From Paenibacillus sp. FSL H7-0331 (GTDB lineage: Bacteria > Bacillota > Bacilli > Paenibacillales > NBRC-103111), in NCBI RefSeq assembly GCF_001956045.1, contig NZ_MRTH01000029.1, forward strand, positions 40,374 through 104,373: a stretch of DNA of 64,000 nucleotides. Direction: 5' to 3'. The translations under genes and the position numbers were made by a program. Below, piece by piece: positions 36,694 through 46,341 of the stretch (positions are counted from its first letter, which is position 1; each line of letters begins with the position of its first letter). Under the pieces are notes generated by a model. That model was not told the DNA's origin. It saw only the letters and a program-made list of their open reading frames with translations, and did not search any database.

Positions 36694-37914
36694 TTATTCG
36701 ATTACGGCTTGAGCCGCTTGAGCTTTTTGAACCTGCTGATCCTTTCGTTCCAGAGCGCGGCTCCACCCTGTCAGAAGCATAGCTGCAAAAACCATCACTC
36801 CGCCTATCCATGCTGTATGGATGAGTCCAATAGAATCAGCGATCATCCCGCCCAGGAAGGAACCGAGGGCAATTCCGACATTAAACGCGGCGATATTGAT
36901 AGCAGAAGCCACATCAACCGCACTCGGTACAAAACGTTGGGCCAGCGTCACGACATACACCTGAAGTCCCGGCACGTTCATAAAAGCAAACAGTCCCATG
37001 ACAAAAAGCGTAATTAAACCCGCTACCTTAAATGGAGCCGTGAACGTCAGGATCACAAGCACTACTGCCTGTACCAGAAACATATAAAATAAAGCCTGAA
37101 TCGGATTGCGGTTAGCCAGCTTGCCGCCAATCGTGTTCCCAATAGCTATCGCAATACCATAGACAAGCAAAATAATCGCAACCGTTTTTGCCTGAAAACC
37201 GGTTATCTCTTGCAGCAATGGAGACAAATAGGTAAACACTACAAATGTTCCACCGTAACCAAGTGCCGTAATAATAAAGACAAGCAGCAACCGACCATTC
37301 GTAACCAGCTTGACCTGATCACGCAAGGTGGTACGCGCGCCTTTTCTGATATCCGACGGAACCAGAATGCTGTTAGCCACCAAGGCTATAATACCAATGA
37401 CAACAATAATGAGGAAGGCAAAGCGCCAGCCAAATTGTTGTCCGATGAATGTTCCAAAGGGAACCCCTGTCACCGTCGCTACAGTAAGCCCTGTGAACAT
37501 AATCGCGATCGCGCTGGCTCTGCGGTTTTCCGGTACCAAATCAGCAGCAATTGTAGCGCCAATCGACATAAAAATACCATGGGCCAACGCGGATACGACA
37601 CGCGCTGAGAGTAACACACCAATACTGGTAGCACTGACCGCAATGCCATTACCTATAATAAAAACGACCATAATCCATAACAATAACGATTTACGTGACA
37701 TACTAGAGGTGAGAGCCGTTAATACCGGAGCCCCAAAGGTGACCCCTAACGCATATATCGAAACGGTTAACCCTGCGGTTGTCATAGATACCTGTAAATC
37801 TTCGGCTATGAGTGGCAGCAAGCCAACACTAATAAATTCGGTGGTTCCAATCGCAAATGCACTGACCGCCAAAGCCAGCAGCGCTAGTGTGCTTCTTCTT
37901 TTATCCAGGACCAT
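36694..37914 (-). CDS. DHA1-family MFS exporter
   Basis: 406 residues with 12 predicted helices. The N-terminal motif ALAVSAFAIGTTEFISVGLL is typical of the YdhP/AraJ/PbuE-like subgroup. AGGAGG precedes the ATG. The gene is divergent from the HxlR-family regulator at 38073, with a 20-bp perfect palindrome between them, so the exporter is probably its target. The substrate is unknown; sugar efflux, arabinose-like compounds or purines are exported by relatives. Confidence 0.88.
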   Translation of the reverse strand: MVLDKRRSTLALLALAVSAFAIGTTEFISVGLLPLIAEDLQVSMTTAGLTVSIYALGVTFGAPVLTALTSSMSRKSLLLWIMVVFIIGNGIAVSATSIGVLLSARVVSALAHGIFMSIGATIAADLVPENRRASAIAIMFTGLTVATVTGVPFGTFIGQQFGWRFAFLIIVVIGIIALVANSILVPSDIRKGARTTLRDQVKLVTNGRLLLVFIITALGYGGTFVVFTYLSPLLQEITGFQAKTVAIILLVYGIAIAIGNTIGGKLANRNPIQALFYMFLVQAVVLVILTFTAPFKVAGLITLFVMGLFAFMNVPGLQVYVVTLAQRFVPSAVDVASAINIAAFNVGIALGSFLGGMIADSIGLIHTAWIGGVMVFAAMLLTGWSRALERKDQQVQKAQAAQAVIE

Positions 37915-37989
37915 TTCATAACCTCCTATTCTTGTTTGATGTTGTGGTAACGAGTCGACAAATGTTATTATGATCTATATGGACAATAA

Positions 37990-38009
37990 TTAAAAGTACG
38001 TACTTTTAA
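37990..38009. promoter_or_regulatory. perfect 20-bp palindrome, probable HxlR operator
   Basis: TTAAAAGTAC and its exact complement. Downstream the AGTAC core recurs in AAGTACTATAGG (about 38026) and TTAGTACCTATA (about 38047), so several sites may sit between the divergent genes. Confidence 0.6.
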
Positions 38010-38072
38010 GTTCTATAGGCTCCAATAAGTACTATAGGCACTTTTTAGTACCTATAAATAAGGAGGATCACC

Positions 38073-38435
38073 ATGCTGAAAAAAAAATATAATATATCAG
38101 TCGAAGCGACTTTGGAAGTCATAGGTGGGAAATGGAAGTGCGTCATTCTGTGCCATCTAACTCATGGTAAAAAGCGCACCAGTGAATTGAAACGCCTGAT
38201 GCCCGAAATTACACAAAAAATGCTCACCCAGCAGTTACGGGAACTAGAGGATGATGGGGTCATTACGCGAATTATTTATCATCAAATTCCGCCGAAGGTT
38301 GAATACGAGCTGAGTGAATATGGATGGAGTCTGGACAGTATATTAAGCGCACTGTGCAATTGGGGAGAAATTCATATTACAAAGGTTTACGGGGATAAAT
38401 CGGCAGTATTAGAGGATAATATATTAAATAAATAA
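38073..38435 (+). CDS. HxlR-family transcriptional regulator
   Basis: 120 residues, winged helix with GGKWKCVILCHL near the N-terminus, MLTQQLRELEDDGVI (recognition helix) and the wing KVEYELSEYG, all hallmarks of HxlR. A conserved Cys (WKCVILC) is at the place where YodB/HypR sense disulfide stress or quinones. AAGGAGG precedes the ATG. It is divergent from the MFS exporter, which it probably regulates through the AGTAC-containing palindromes. Confidence 0.9.
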   Translation: MLKKKYNISVEATLEVIGGKWKCVILCHLTHGKKRTSELKRLMPEITQKMLTQQLRELEDDGVITRIIYHQIPPKVEYELSEYGWSLDSILSALCNWGEIHITKVYGDKSAVLEDNILNK

Positions 38436-38451
38436 CTGTTCAATAGAAAAC

Positions 38452-38483
38452 AAAAAACCACCCCATCAGAACATGGCGTGGTT
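38452..38483 (-). terminator. terminator between hxlR and the TPM-domain gene
   Basis: On the minus strand AACCACGCCAT pairs with ATGGGGTGGTT, loop GTTCTG, then TTTT. It lies 30 bases after the TPM gene stop and can also end the convergent regulator gene. Confidence 0.7.
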
Positions 38484-38511
38484 ATCGTTGTACTGTTTGT
38501 AGAATGATTTA

Positions 38512-39285
38512 TTACGTTCTCCGGGAACGTTTCATCATAATCATATACACAATACCACCGATTACAATCAGTATGCTCACTATAATGGTAACTATTGAGG
38601 CTGTCCATGAGGAATTCGGGTTCGCCCCGTCCGCTGCACCCGTTCCCCCAACATGACCCGATGGGGAAGAAGTAACTGGTGCTGTTGGTGTTTCTCCTTT
38701 TGGTGGGACCGGAGTCACCGATCCAGGAGCCCCTTCTGAGGCCGAAGGCTGAACGGGTGGTGTCACCCCTACCCCACTCGGGACAGGCTGTGGAGACGGT
38801 TCCTTGGTAACCGGCACATTCAGACCATTCACATAGCTGCTGACACTCTTGATACCTTCGATCATGCTTCCTTTTGCCGCCAGCGGTTTATATTGAAGAT
38901 CAATAATCCCTTGCGCATTACCTGCGTCCGTTCTCGATACTGCCTTCGCCATCTGTTCATTATCATAAACCAGCTGGGCCGTGCCAGACTTGTCGGTGAC
39001 AACAAGCAGCAGTTGATTGGCTCCCAGCTTCCATGTGTTATACACATCATTGCCGAATTGCTGAATCGCTTCCTCATCCAAACCTTTTGCTGTAACAACA
39101 ACCAGCTCAAAGCTTTGATCCTGCAAGGTTTCACGCAATTGTTTGACTTGTTCGACAGTAAACAGTCCGGCAGGGTCTGTCACCGCTCCCGAGCGTTCAG
39201 GTACATTGGCTGCGTACACGGTATGAATGGATGAATTGAAAATAAAGACGAGCAGCAGCAGAACCAACACTTGAATTGTTCTCAT
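38512..39285 (-). CDS. secreted, membrane-anchored TPM-domain protein
   Basis: 257 residues from the ATG at 39285 with GGGAGGG upstream; a longer frame to 39381 has no site. A signal peptide (IQVLVLLLLVFIFNSS) leads to a TPM domain (about 30-150: VTDPAGLFT, FELVVVTAKGLDEEAIQQFG, GANQLLLVV), then a Pro/Thr/Gly-rich linker of about 75 residues and a final membrane helix with a basic tail (KRSRRT). TPM proteins outside the membrane are tied to photosystem repair in plants and to unknown envelope roles in bacteria. Function here is unknown. Confidence 0.8.
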   Translation of the reverse strand: MRTIQVLVLLLLVFIFNSSIHTVYAANVPERSGAVTDPAGLFTVEQVKQLRETLQDQSFELVVVTAKGLDEEAIQQFGNDVYNTWKLGANQLLLVVTDKSGTAQLVYDNEQMAKAVSRTDAGNAQGIIDLQYKPLAAKGSMIEGIKSVSSYVNGLNVPVTKEPSPQPVPSGVGVTPPVQPSASEGAPGSVTPVPPKGETPTAPVTSSPSGHVGGTGAADGANPNSSWTASIVTIIVSILIVIGGIVYMIMMKRSRRT

Positions 39286-39360
39286 TCTGATTCCCTCCCT
39301 ATGGATTGCACAGCTTGAAATGTCTGTATATCCATTATTACCACAAACGGGATGCGCACA

Positions 39361-39399
39361 AACAACAGCCCCACCATTCATGATGGCAGGGCTGTTGTT
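39361..39399 (-). terminator. hairpin after thiM
   Basis: AACAACAGCCC and GGGCTGTTGTT pair perfectly, with inner CCATTCATGATGG. The U tract is short (GTTGTTTG), so termination is likely but not certain. Confidence 0.5.
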
Positions 39400-39439
39400 C
39401 GTACTGCTCGTGCTTCGCTTCCGCTTCGTTATTCACCCG

Positions 39440-40258
39440 CTACACCAGCTGCTGAATCACAGCGCCCTGCTGCAGCGCCTCTTGACCTGTGCGATGCAAA
39501 GCATCAATCAGCTCAATTTGGAAAGCTCCCGGACGATCCGCACCGGACACGGCGACTGCTGCTTCTGCAGCAACTCCATAATAGGCCAGCGCGGCTGCTG
39601 AGGCCAGAACCAGATCCGGCTCAACCGCAGCAAAAGCGCCAATAATCGAACTTAACAGGCAGCCTGTGCCTGTCACCTTCGTTAGCAGCGGTGTGCCATT
39701 ACTTACCTTATAACTGGTCTCTCCATCACTAACATAATCGTCCTTGCCAGTCACAACAACGACACAGCCCAGAGTACGAGCCGCATGGACAGCAAGCTCG
39801 GCCGCATTCCCGTTGTCTGAACCTGCGGCATCTACACCTTTGATTGTTGATGCTTCCCCGATCACATTAGCGACTTCTGCCGCATTACCTCTGAGTACAG
39901 AGACCTTCAGCTCCTTCATAATCAGCCGAGCAGATTCCGTACGGTAAGGTGTCGCTCCCGCTCCAACTGGGTCGAAAACTATCGGAACCTGATGCGTATT
40001 CGCTGATTTGCCTGCAATGAGCATAGCGCGAATCACCTTTTTATCCAATGTGCCCATATTTAACACAAGCGCTCCAGCGATCTTGGCCATATCCGCTACC
40101 TCCTGCTTGGCATAGGCCATAACCGGGGAAGCTCCAAGAGCCAACAGCCCATTAGCGGTAAAATTGGTGACAACCACATTCGTAATATTGTGAACAAGCG
40201 GATTGTTTGCCCTCACCTTGTCCAAAACTTCAATGACCTGCTCGATATGAATGCTCAA
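39440..40258 (-). CDS. thiM: hydroxyethylthiazole kinase
   Basis: 272 residues from a TTG start with AAGGAGG nine bases upstream. Ribokinase-like fold with N-terminal [26 protein letters not shown], the substrate-site signature of ThiM, and the catalytic anion hole [10 protein letters not shown]. It phosphorylates thiazole alcohol in thiamine salvage. No other thi genes are adjacent and no TPP riboswitch is visible before it, unlike many thiM loci. The gene stands 46 bases downstream of the DUF3999 gene. Confidence 0.95.
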   Translation of the reverse strand: MSIHIEQVIEVLDKVRANNPLVHNITNVVVTNFTANGLLALGASPVMAYAKQEVADMAKIAGALVLNMGTLDKKVIRAMLIAGKSANTHQVPIVFDPVGAGATPYRTESARLIMKELKVSVLRGNAAEVANVIGEASTIKGVDAAGSDNGNAAELAVHAARTLGCVVVVTGKDDYVSDGETSYKVSNGTPLLTKVTGTGCLLSSIIGAFAAVEPDLVLASAAALAYYGVAAEAAVAVSGADRPGAFQIELIDALHRTGQEALQQGAVIQQLV

Positions 40259-40304
40259 TTCCCTGTTCCTCCTTGATCGATGTGTAGGTTTATGGCAATT
40301 GCTA

Positions 40305-41606
40305 CTATCTTTTGGACCTGCTTAGCTTCATACCCAGTATAACAGCCAGCAGCACGGATACGGCAATAATAATAATATTAAATCCTGCTTTGGTCTGGAA
40401 CCATGATGAATTCGCTTGCCCTCCACGAGCTACCTCAGGGGCTTCGGTCTGTACGGCCAGCTTGGCAAGAGTCGGATTTTCCTGCTCGATCTGTGTTCGG
40501 AAGCTGGCGATATCATAGCTTGGCTTACCTGCGCCGCTATTACCATACACCAACAGGTACGTTCGTCCCTCTTGACGCTCGAATACCAGCTTATCGATCA
40601 CATAGTCTACCTTCAAGCCGGTGAGCTGGATTGGCGCATTATCCTGATTATTGATTTTGATCGTAAATGCTGGATTCGTGATCGGCACAGCCCCGACTAT
40701 CGTCGTATTTTGCAGCTGCACATCCTTAAAGTCAAGACGATAAAGCTCACGCTTTCCCTCGATGGGAACATCCTGCCCATCTGCCGTCTGTACCGTATAG
40801 GAACGTCGAAAGCTTCCTTGCGCTTCCAGCTGCACCTTCGTAATCCGCAGCCGATTATCGTTGCGAACCTGCAATAACGTCTGTCCCTGTTCCTGCTTCG
40901 TGTCATAGAGCAGCGAGGTTGTCTTGGCAAATTCCTGCCAGCTCGTTGCACGTGTACGGTGTATCAGCTGCAGCTGCGGGAATGCCAGATTTTCAGCATT
41001 ATCGATAATCTTTACACGATAGTAAGTGAATTTCACCGTCTTGTCGAGCACCACTGTATTTTTCTCCAATTGCTCGGTCCGATACACATAATCTTTGTGC
41101 AGCAGCTCCCACTGATTGCCGTCGTAGCTACCGTAAAGCTCCAGATGCTTGAGAAAGGCTTGCTCGGGCAAGCTCAGTACTACCCCATTGCCTTGTATAT
41201 CCTTGGTAGCATCAATCGGAGAAATTCGAAAATCGATCAAGGTATCGTTATTCTTCTTGACCGTATCGATCACATTCGATTTATAGACAACCTGTGTATC
41301 CACAGCCTTGGCAGCACCACTGTCCACATAATAAGGGACGAATTGTCCCTTATCATCCATAATCCGCAGGTCGCCCAGATCCTCACGTGCGCCTTTATAC
41401 ACTTCGTCATCCAGAAACAACGCCCCATATTTACCGCTCCCCTGCAGCTCTATCGGTTTCGCATACCTCCAATTGCTAGGGTTGGCGGCTTCCGCGGCGA
41501 ACCCGGTGCTGCTGAGGCAGAGCAGCAGGCTGACCACCAAAGTCGTGATGACCATCACTCTTAGGAGACTACTCTTTGGGAGCCAGCTGTGATGGATTGT
41601 TATCAT
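40305..41606 (-). CDS. DUF3999-like membrane-anchored surface protein
   Basis: 433 residues from the ATG at 41606, nine bases after GGAGG, which makes a 38-base overlap with the upstream gene. An N-terminal signal helix ([17 protein letters not shown]), beta-rich extracellular repeats ([45 protein letters not shown], a discoidin-like feature) and one C-terminal helix ([17 protein letters not shown]) then a basic tail. I recognise it as DUF3999. It travels with DUF2339 proteins, as here, which suggests a membrane complex. Function is unknown. Confidence 0.75.
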   Translation of the reverse strand: MITIHHSWLPKSSLLRVMVITTLVVSLLLCLSSTGFAAEAANPSNWRYAKPIELQGSGKYGALFLDDEVYKGAREDLGDLRIMDDKGQFVPYYVDSGAAKAVDTQVVYKSNVIDTVKKNNDTLIDFRISPIDATKDIQGNGVVLSLPEQAFLKHLELYGSYDGNQWELLHKDYVYRTEQLEKNTVVLDKTVKFTYYRVKIIDNAENLAFPQLQLIHRTRATSWQEFAKTTSLLYDTKQEQGQTLLQVRNDNRLRITKVQLEAQGSFRRSYTVQTADGQDVPIEGKRELYRLDFKDVQLQNTTIVGAVPITNPAFTIKINNQDNAPIQLTGLKVDYVIDKLVFERQEGRTYLLVYGNSGAGKPSYDIASFRTQIEQENPTLAKLAVQTEAPEVARGGQANSSWFQTKAGFNIIIIAVSVLLAVILGMKLSRSKR

Positions 41607-44145
41607 TAGGCGGCACCTCCAGCTTACTCGAAACCTTTTGATAGCCATAGGAAATACCTAGCAGTACAAGACCGAAGCAGAAGTAGCCTACCATCTTGCC
41701 TCCGGACGACATGAAGCTGAGATCGTAGAAGACCAGCTTGGCAGTTGCAAACAGCGTCAACCCGAGGCCTAGCCTGCGAATATACACATATTTGTAACGG
41801 AATCCATATACGATATAGCTGATAGCCAGCAACAGGTACAGGAAGCTGAACATCAGGCTGATGTCGCCTAAACGAAGCTGGACGTCAAGGAACGCGGTCG
41901 TAATCCCGAGCAAATATACACCGAGTATGACCGGATACAGCTCCGAATTGGTATACGTGCGACGAAGTGCGGCAAGCAGGAAATCGCGTGCACTGAAAAA
42001 TACAAGCACATGAAACCCGATTAGCAGTACCAAGGCAAAATAGTCGGCTGCCGTATTATCCATATAGCTTGGCTGCAGCACAGGTTCTCCTACTGTAATA
42101 ACCAGACACAAGATATACCCGATCATGTATAGGAACCAGCTGAAATATTTGACGATCCTATCATAAAGCATAGCCGTTCGACTCAGCCCATAAGCAAGCC
42201 CTATCGTGATCATCGCCGCCATAAGCAGCTCGTAAAAGTCATATTGAACCCATGTATAGGGCACCCAATGCTCATACAGCTTATTGCTCTCGATCAACAG
42301 GAATACCCACAGATTCGCGAGCGTGAAATATTTAAAGCCTGTTAAACCATGACGGACGATAGGGTGCGCCGACCGCAAAGGTTCTTGAAGGTTGCCTTGC
42401 CCACGATGGATACCAACAGCATAGAACAGCATAACCAGCAGCATGCCGATCATCACAGAGCTGTATTTGATATCAAAATACCGGCCTTTGGACAGCAGTA
42501 CTTCAAGCAGTGCCGCATCCCATAAGTAAAAGGAACCCAGACACAGCAGGAATATGCCCCAGCCCGCTCCCTCCAGCTTATTCAAACCGTTAATGCGGCC
42601 GAACATGATCAGAATGACACCTTCGATAAGCCAGCCCATCGCCAGCCACTGAACACCCAGCTGAAACGGAATCATCAGGACGGCGAACGTCAGCGAGGTC
42701 GCATAGAACAGCATCATCGTAGCTTTTTCCTGATGCATGACCTTCTCGATAAATCGGCCCAAGCCAATGTAGATCAAGCAGAAAATCAGCGCCAGCAAGC
42801 CCATGTAATCCTGCAATCCAGCTCTGCCCATCAGGCCATACAGAATGCCACAGCTGATTAATGTATTAAGCGCCAGCAGACATACGTCTCCGATCGACAG
42901 CTTTGCTTGATATCGAAATGGATAAGCCAAGGTGACACCCACGTACATCGCAAAGGTCAGCACGGAGTAGAGCATGCCTACAGCTTCACTTGGTGCGTAC
43001 AGCACCAGAGCAATCATGGAGGGGGCATTAAACGCAAAGCTGATATAGCTGATAATCGTCCACCGCTTACGGAATGAAACCAGCAGAATAACGAGATTCA
43101 GCAGGAACAAATAACCCATCGCGGCATAGATGGCGTTTCCTTCCAAACCAATCGCTCCAGCGTAAGAAAACAGCGGCAAAAAGCCGCCAACCAGACCCAA
43201 TGCGCATACCGTTTGCGACTGATAACGCAGCGATAAGAGCACGGCCGTTAAGGAAACGAGCACAGACAGCGTTAATCCGGCGTAAAGATCTATAATATGA
43301 AGTAAAAAATAGCTGTAGAAGATCGAGCCATACAAAATCGAAATCCCGCCGCCCAGTAATCCGAGCGCAAACGTTTGCTTTTGCTTGCGAAACAGCCATT
43401 CTCCACCTACCAGCAGCAGCGCTCCCAGCAGGAAAAACACACTGCCCTTCATATAGTCATTAAACCAGGTGGAATAGGTGTATCGAAAAGCAGCGCCCAC
43501 TCCGAGAATAATTAACAGAATACCGAGCTTATTGATCCAGTTCAAGCCAATTTTCATTTCAAACTGGTTCTGCTTGATTCGCTTCTGCATTACCTCTTCG
43601 CTGACCCCTTCAGCCTCCAAGCGGTCAAACCCGCCCTTAACGTCCTGACGTCGCTGCCGCTCCTGCTCAGCCAGCCGCTCGCGATGGGCGGTGATTTGCT
43701 CATTAAGCTCGCTGGAAAGCTGCACAATCCTGTTGAGGATTTCCTGCTTCTCCTCACCAAGCTCTGTGTTGGCCCTCTGCATCAATTTGTCGACATTTTT
43801 CTTGGCCTCGGCTTCAAAGGCTGCCAACCGATTCATATGAGCATGGTCGGCGCCAGCGAAATAGGTATTGAGCTTTTCACGGGACACTTTGATCAGGCTC
43901 AGCTTTTCATCCAGCATTTGCTCGTTCAGGGAAACCCGTAGTTTGGCATTTTCTTCATCCTTATGCCTGTACTTCTCCTGCAGCTCGGATAAACGGCTTT
44001 TGTAATCCTCGTATTGCTGACGAAGCATCTGGTTTTCATGAATCAAATCATGAGATTCGTATTCATTGATTAAAGCCTGATACTCCTTCATCAACGCAGC
44101 CTGGTTATCTTTGATCGAAACCATCCGATCTTTAAATTCGTCCAT
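41569..44145 (-). CDS. DUF2339 polytopic membrane protein
   Basis: 858 residues from the ATG at 44145, seven bases after GGAGGGG. The first 210 residues form long coiled coils (LRQQYEDYKSRLSELQEKYR and similar); the rest is about 24 hydrophobic helices with short loops, such as LLGGGISILYGSIFYSYFLL. This matches the DUF2339 family. It is probably translated together with the DUF3999 gene that overlaps its end. Homologues have no known activity; the coiled coil suggests assembly with a partner. Confidence 0.8.
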   Translation of the reverse strand: MDEFKDRMVSIKDNQAALMKEYQALINEYESHDLIHENQMLRQQYEDYKSRLSELQEKYRHKDEENAKLRVSLNEQMLDEKLSLIKVSREKLNTYFAGADHAHMNRLAAFEAEAKKNVDKLMQRANTELGEEKQEILNRIVQLSSELNEQITAHRERLAEQERQRRQDVKGGFDRLEAEGVSEEVMQKRIKQNQFEMKIGLNWINKLGILLIILGVGAAFRYTYSTWFNDYMKGSVFFLLGALLLVGGEWLFRKQKQTFALGLLGGGISILYGSIFYSYFLLHIIDLYAGLTLSVLVSLTAVLLSLRYQSQTVCALGLVGGFLPLFSYAGAIGLEGNAIYAAMGYLFLLNLVILLVSFRKRWTIISYISFAFNAPSMIALVLYAPSEAVGMLYSVLTFAMYVGVTLAYPFRYQAKLSIGDVCLLALNTLISCGILYGLMGRAGLQDYMGLLALIFCLIYIGLGRFIEKVMHQEKATMMLFYATSLTFAVLMIPFQLGVQWLAMGWLIEGVILIMFGRINGLNKLEGAGWGIFLLCLGSFYLWDAALLEVLLSKGRYFDIKYSSVMIGMLLVMLFYAVGIHRGQGNLQEPLRSAHPIVRHGLTGFKYFTLANLWVFLLIESNKLYEHWVPYTWVQYDFYELLMAAMITIGLAYGLSRTAMLYDRIVKYFSWFLYMIGYILCLVITVGEPVLQPSYMDNTAADYFALVLLIGFHVLVFFSARDFLLAALRRTYTNSELYPVILGVYLLGITTAFLDVQLRLGDISLMFSFLYLLLAISYIVYGFRYKYVYIRRLGLGLTLFATAKLVFYDLSFMSSGGKMVGYFCFGLVLLGISYGYQKVSSKLEVPPNDNNPSQLAPKE

Positions 44146-44415
44146 GAATTCCCCTCCGTTTCTCAGTGATATTCGATTGATTTCCATTTTACTACAATAG
44201 ATCCATAAAAAAAGTACTAAATTCATCTAGTACCCTTCGCAACACAGCTCTATGAGCTCTTACCCTAGTAGATCGTTCGTATAACAATAAATAAAAAAAC
44301 GCTGATTATTGCAGTTATTTTGTCATATAGATACAAATATTTTGATGAAATACGGGTTAGAATAAACTACTTCTTGTTTTCAATTTGCAGGCATTTCCAT
44401 TGTAAAGGAGATATG

Positions 44416-45792
44416 ATGTTGACCACTACAAACCCCAAGCGTAAATCTTTTCCGCAATTTGCGACACTATATTCCATTATCGCGGCCATAGGCGGTTTCC
44501 TGTTTGGATACGACACAGCTGTTATTTCTGGCGCGATTGGCTTCATTAAAGAGCGGTTCGATTTGCATGCAGGCATGCTGGGATGGATGGTTTCAAGTTT
44601 AATCGTCGGGGCTGCGATAGGTGCCGCCTTATCAGGAGTATTGAGCGATACATTCGGGCGCAAAAAAATACTGATGCTGTCCGCCTTCCTGTTTGTAGTC
44701 GGTTCGATTGGTTCTGCAATACCGAACAGCGTAACCGGATTGATCATAGCCCGAATAATAGGAGGGCTGGGCGTTGGTATGGCTTCCACATTGTCTCCGT
44801 TGTATATTGCAGAAATCGCACCAGCCAGAAACCGTGGACGTCTAGTATCGATTTACCAGTTCGCCGTTGTTACAGGCATATTCGTGACGTTTTTTATTAA
44901 TGCGACTATTGCGGGACTCGGTGATGAAGCATGGGATATTGCTTATGGCTGGCGTTGGATGCTTGGTTTTGGCATTGCTCCGGGCGTGATTTATTTGCTT
45001 CTCCTAATGTTAATACCGGAAACACCGCGCTGGCTGATGAAACAAAAGCAGGAAGTTCGCGCACTGGAGGTCCTTGAACGTATGAATGGCAAGGAAGCGG
45101 CAAAATCGGACCTCCAGGAAATTCTGAACTTGAAGGACAACGATACAGCATCACTCAGGGAGTTGTTTCGCCCTGCACTTCGGATACCACTATTGGTGGG
45201 AGTCGTTCTGGCCATTCTTCAACAGATTACCGGAATTAATGCGATCATGTACTATGCTCCGGAAATTTTCAAGCAAATGGGTGCCGGGACGGATACCGCT
45301 CTAAGCCAAACGGTGTGGGTGGGCATTGTCAACTTTGTGTTTACCTTGATTGCACTCTGGCTCATTGATAAAGTCGGGCGGAGGCTGCTGCTGCTCATCG
45401 GCTCCATTTCCATGACGATCTGCTTGTTTATAGTCGGTTATGGCTTTCATTCCGATACTGTGCCTGGGTACCTGATTTTATTGTTCATTCTTCTGTACGT
45501 CGCCTCTTTTGCCATTTCGTTGGGTCCGGTCGTATGGGTCATGATTTCGGAAATTTTCCCTACACGAATCAGAGGCCGCGCTACAGCCGTCGCATCCCTA
45601 TGCTTATGGGTGGCTGATTATCTTGTTTCCCAAACCTTTCCCTCTCTTATCGAAGGTATAGGAACATCCGCAACATTTTGGATGTTTGCTGTGATTTCAT
45701 TATTAGGGGTCATCTTCTGTGCTAAAGTCGTTCCCGAAACGAAAGGTAAATCTCTTGAACAAATTGAACGTCTGTGGAAAAGCAAATCATAA
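44416..45792 (+). CDS. sugar:proton symporter of the MFS
   Basis: 458 residues from the ATG at 44416, five bases after AAAGGAG; an adjacent ATG at 44413 is too near. Twelve helices with signature motifs of sugar porters: GGFLFGYDTAVISGAI, DTFGRKKI, RIIGGLGVGMAS, PETPRWL, QQITGINAIMYYAPEIF, PVVWVMISEIFPTRIRGRA and VPETKGKS. The QQ...N.. set in helix 7 is that of xylose, arabinose or myo-inositol carriers. It imports a sugar or polyol with a proton. No regulator or catabolic gene is adjacent. Confidence 0.95.
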   Translation: MLTTTNPKRKSFPQFATLYSIIAAIGGFLFGYDTAVISGAIGFIKERFDLHAGMLGWMVSSLIVGAAIGAALSGVLSDTFGRKKILMLSAFLFVVGSIGSAIPNSVTGLIIARIIGGLGVGMASTLSPLYIAEIAPARNRGRLVSIYQFAVVTGIFVTFFINATIAGLGDEAWDIAYGWRWMLGFGIAPGVIYLLLLMLIPETPRWLMKQKQEVRALEVLERMNGKEAAKSDLQEILNLKDNDTASLRELFRPALRIPLLVGVVLAILQQITGINAIMYYAPEIFKQMGAGTDTALSQTVWVGIVNFVFTLIALWLIDKVGRRLLLLIGSISMTICLFIVGYGFHSDTVPGYLILLFILLYVASFAISLGPVVWVMISEIFPTRIRGRATAVASLCLWVADYLVSQTFPSLIEGIGTSATFWMFAVISLLGVIFCAKVVPETKGKSLEQIERLWKSKS

Positions 45793-45963
45793 GAAAACCT
45801 CTATCGAGGCCATTCAAAGATGAGCGACCGCGGTTCAGAGGTAGGTTTTCTTGAAACATAAGAATCCTTCAGCTCCGCTGAAAACTTATAAATTCTTATG
45901 TTATAAGAAAAGAGCAGCCTGTCTTGCCAAGCTGTGAACTTTAGCTTTGCATTCAGGCTGCTC
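45791..45963 (+). terminator. cluster of three hairpins after the sugar transporter gene
   Basis: Three stems in series: AGAAAACCT with AGGTTTTCT (45791-45851), AACATAAGAAT with ATTCTTATGTT (45855-45902, inner TTCAGC/GCTGAA) and GAGCAGCCTG with CAGGCTGCTC (45912-45963). The first is the likely transporter terminator; the third precedes the next gene. Confidence 0.5.
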
Positions 45964-46008
45964 TATGATAATTTAGTGTAACGCAGGTAAATGTCAGGAG
46001 GACTCACT

Positions 46009-46320
46009 ATGAATGAGAAGATTAAGCAAGCACTAGCTGCCGTTATTAGAAACTGGAACTCGATGGCTGGGTCCGATAGCGAGGAAGCCGAGTCAACGGC
46101 AGATCAATTCCAAGCTTCTTTTTATGTATGGATCGAGACTGTCCGTGATTGGATTGACGAGCTGGAGCAACGGCCCCAAACGCTTGAGGAAGCTATGGGA
46201 TTACCAGTTGTGAAGGAAATCCTCGAAGTGCTGCCTGATCCGCTTCTGCTGAATTTCGAGACCGAACTAGAGTTCATCCTTGAAAACAGAAGCCGAATTG
46301 ACGATGAGAAATACGACTAG
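46009..46320 (+). CDS. hypothetical acidic protein
   Basis: 103 residues from the ATG at 46009 with CAGGAGGA upstream. The product is acidic and helical, with no membrane segment: it has SDSEEAESTADQFQ, WIETVRDWIDELEQR and LPDPLLLNFETELEFIL. I recognise no family. The gene is single, following a hairpin cluster and convergent with the SDR gene. The good ribosome site and codon use argue it is real. Confidence 0.65.
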   Translation: MNEKIKQALAAVIRNWNSMAGSDSEEAESTADQFQASFYVWIETVRDWIDELEQRPQTLEEAMGLPVVKEILEVLPDPLLLNFETELEFILENRSRIDDEKYD

Positions 46321-46341
46321 CACGCAAAAGAGATCCGTCTC

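Noticed and set aside
39440..40304. TPP riboswitch before thiM
   Set aside because: The gap to the previous gene is only 46 bases and lacks the CTGAGA and ACCTGA core elements.
40959..41564. 201-codon plus-strand frame opposite the DUF3999 gene
   Set aside because: Hydrophobic antisense shadow with no start signal; the minus-strand gene has a signal helix and anchor.
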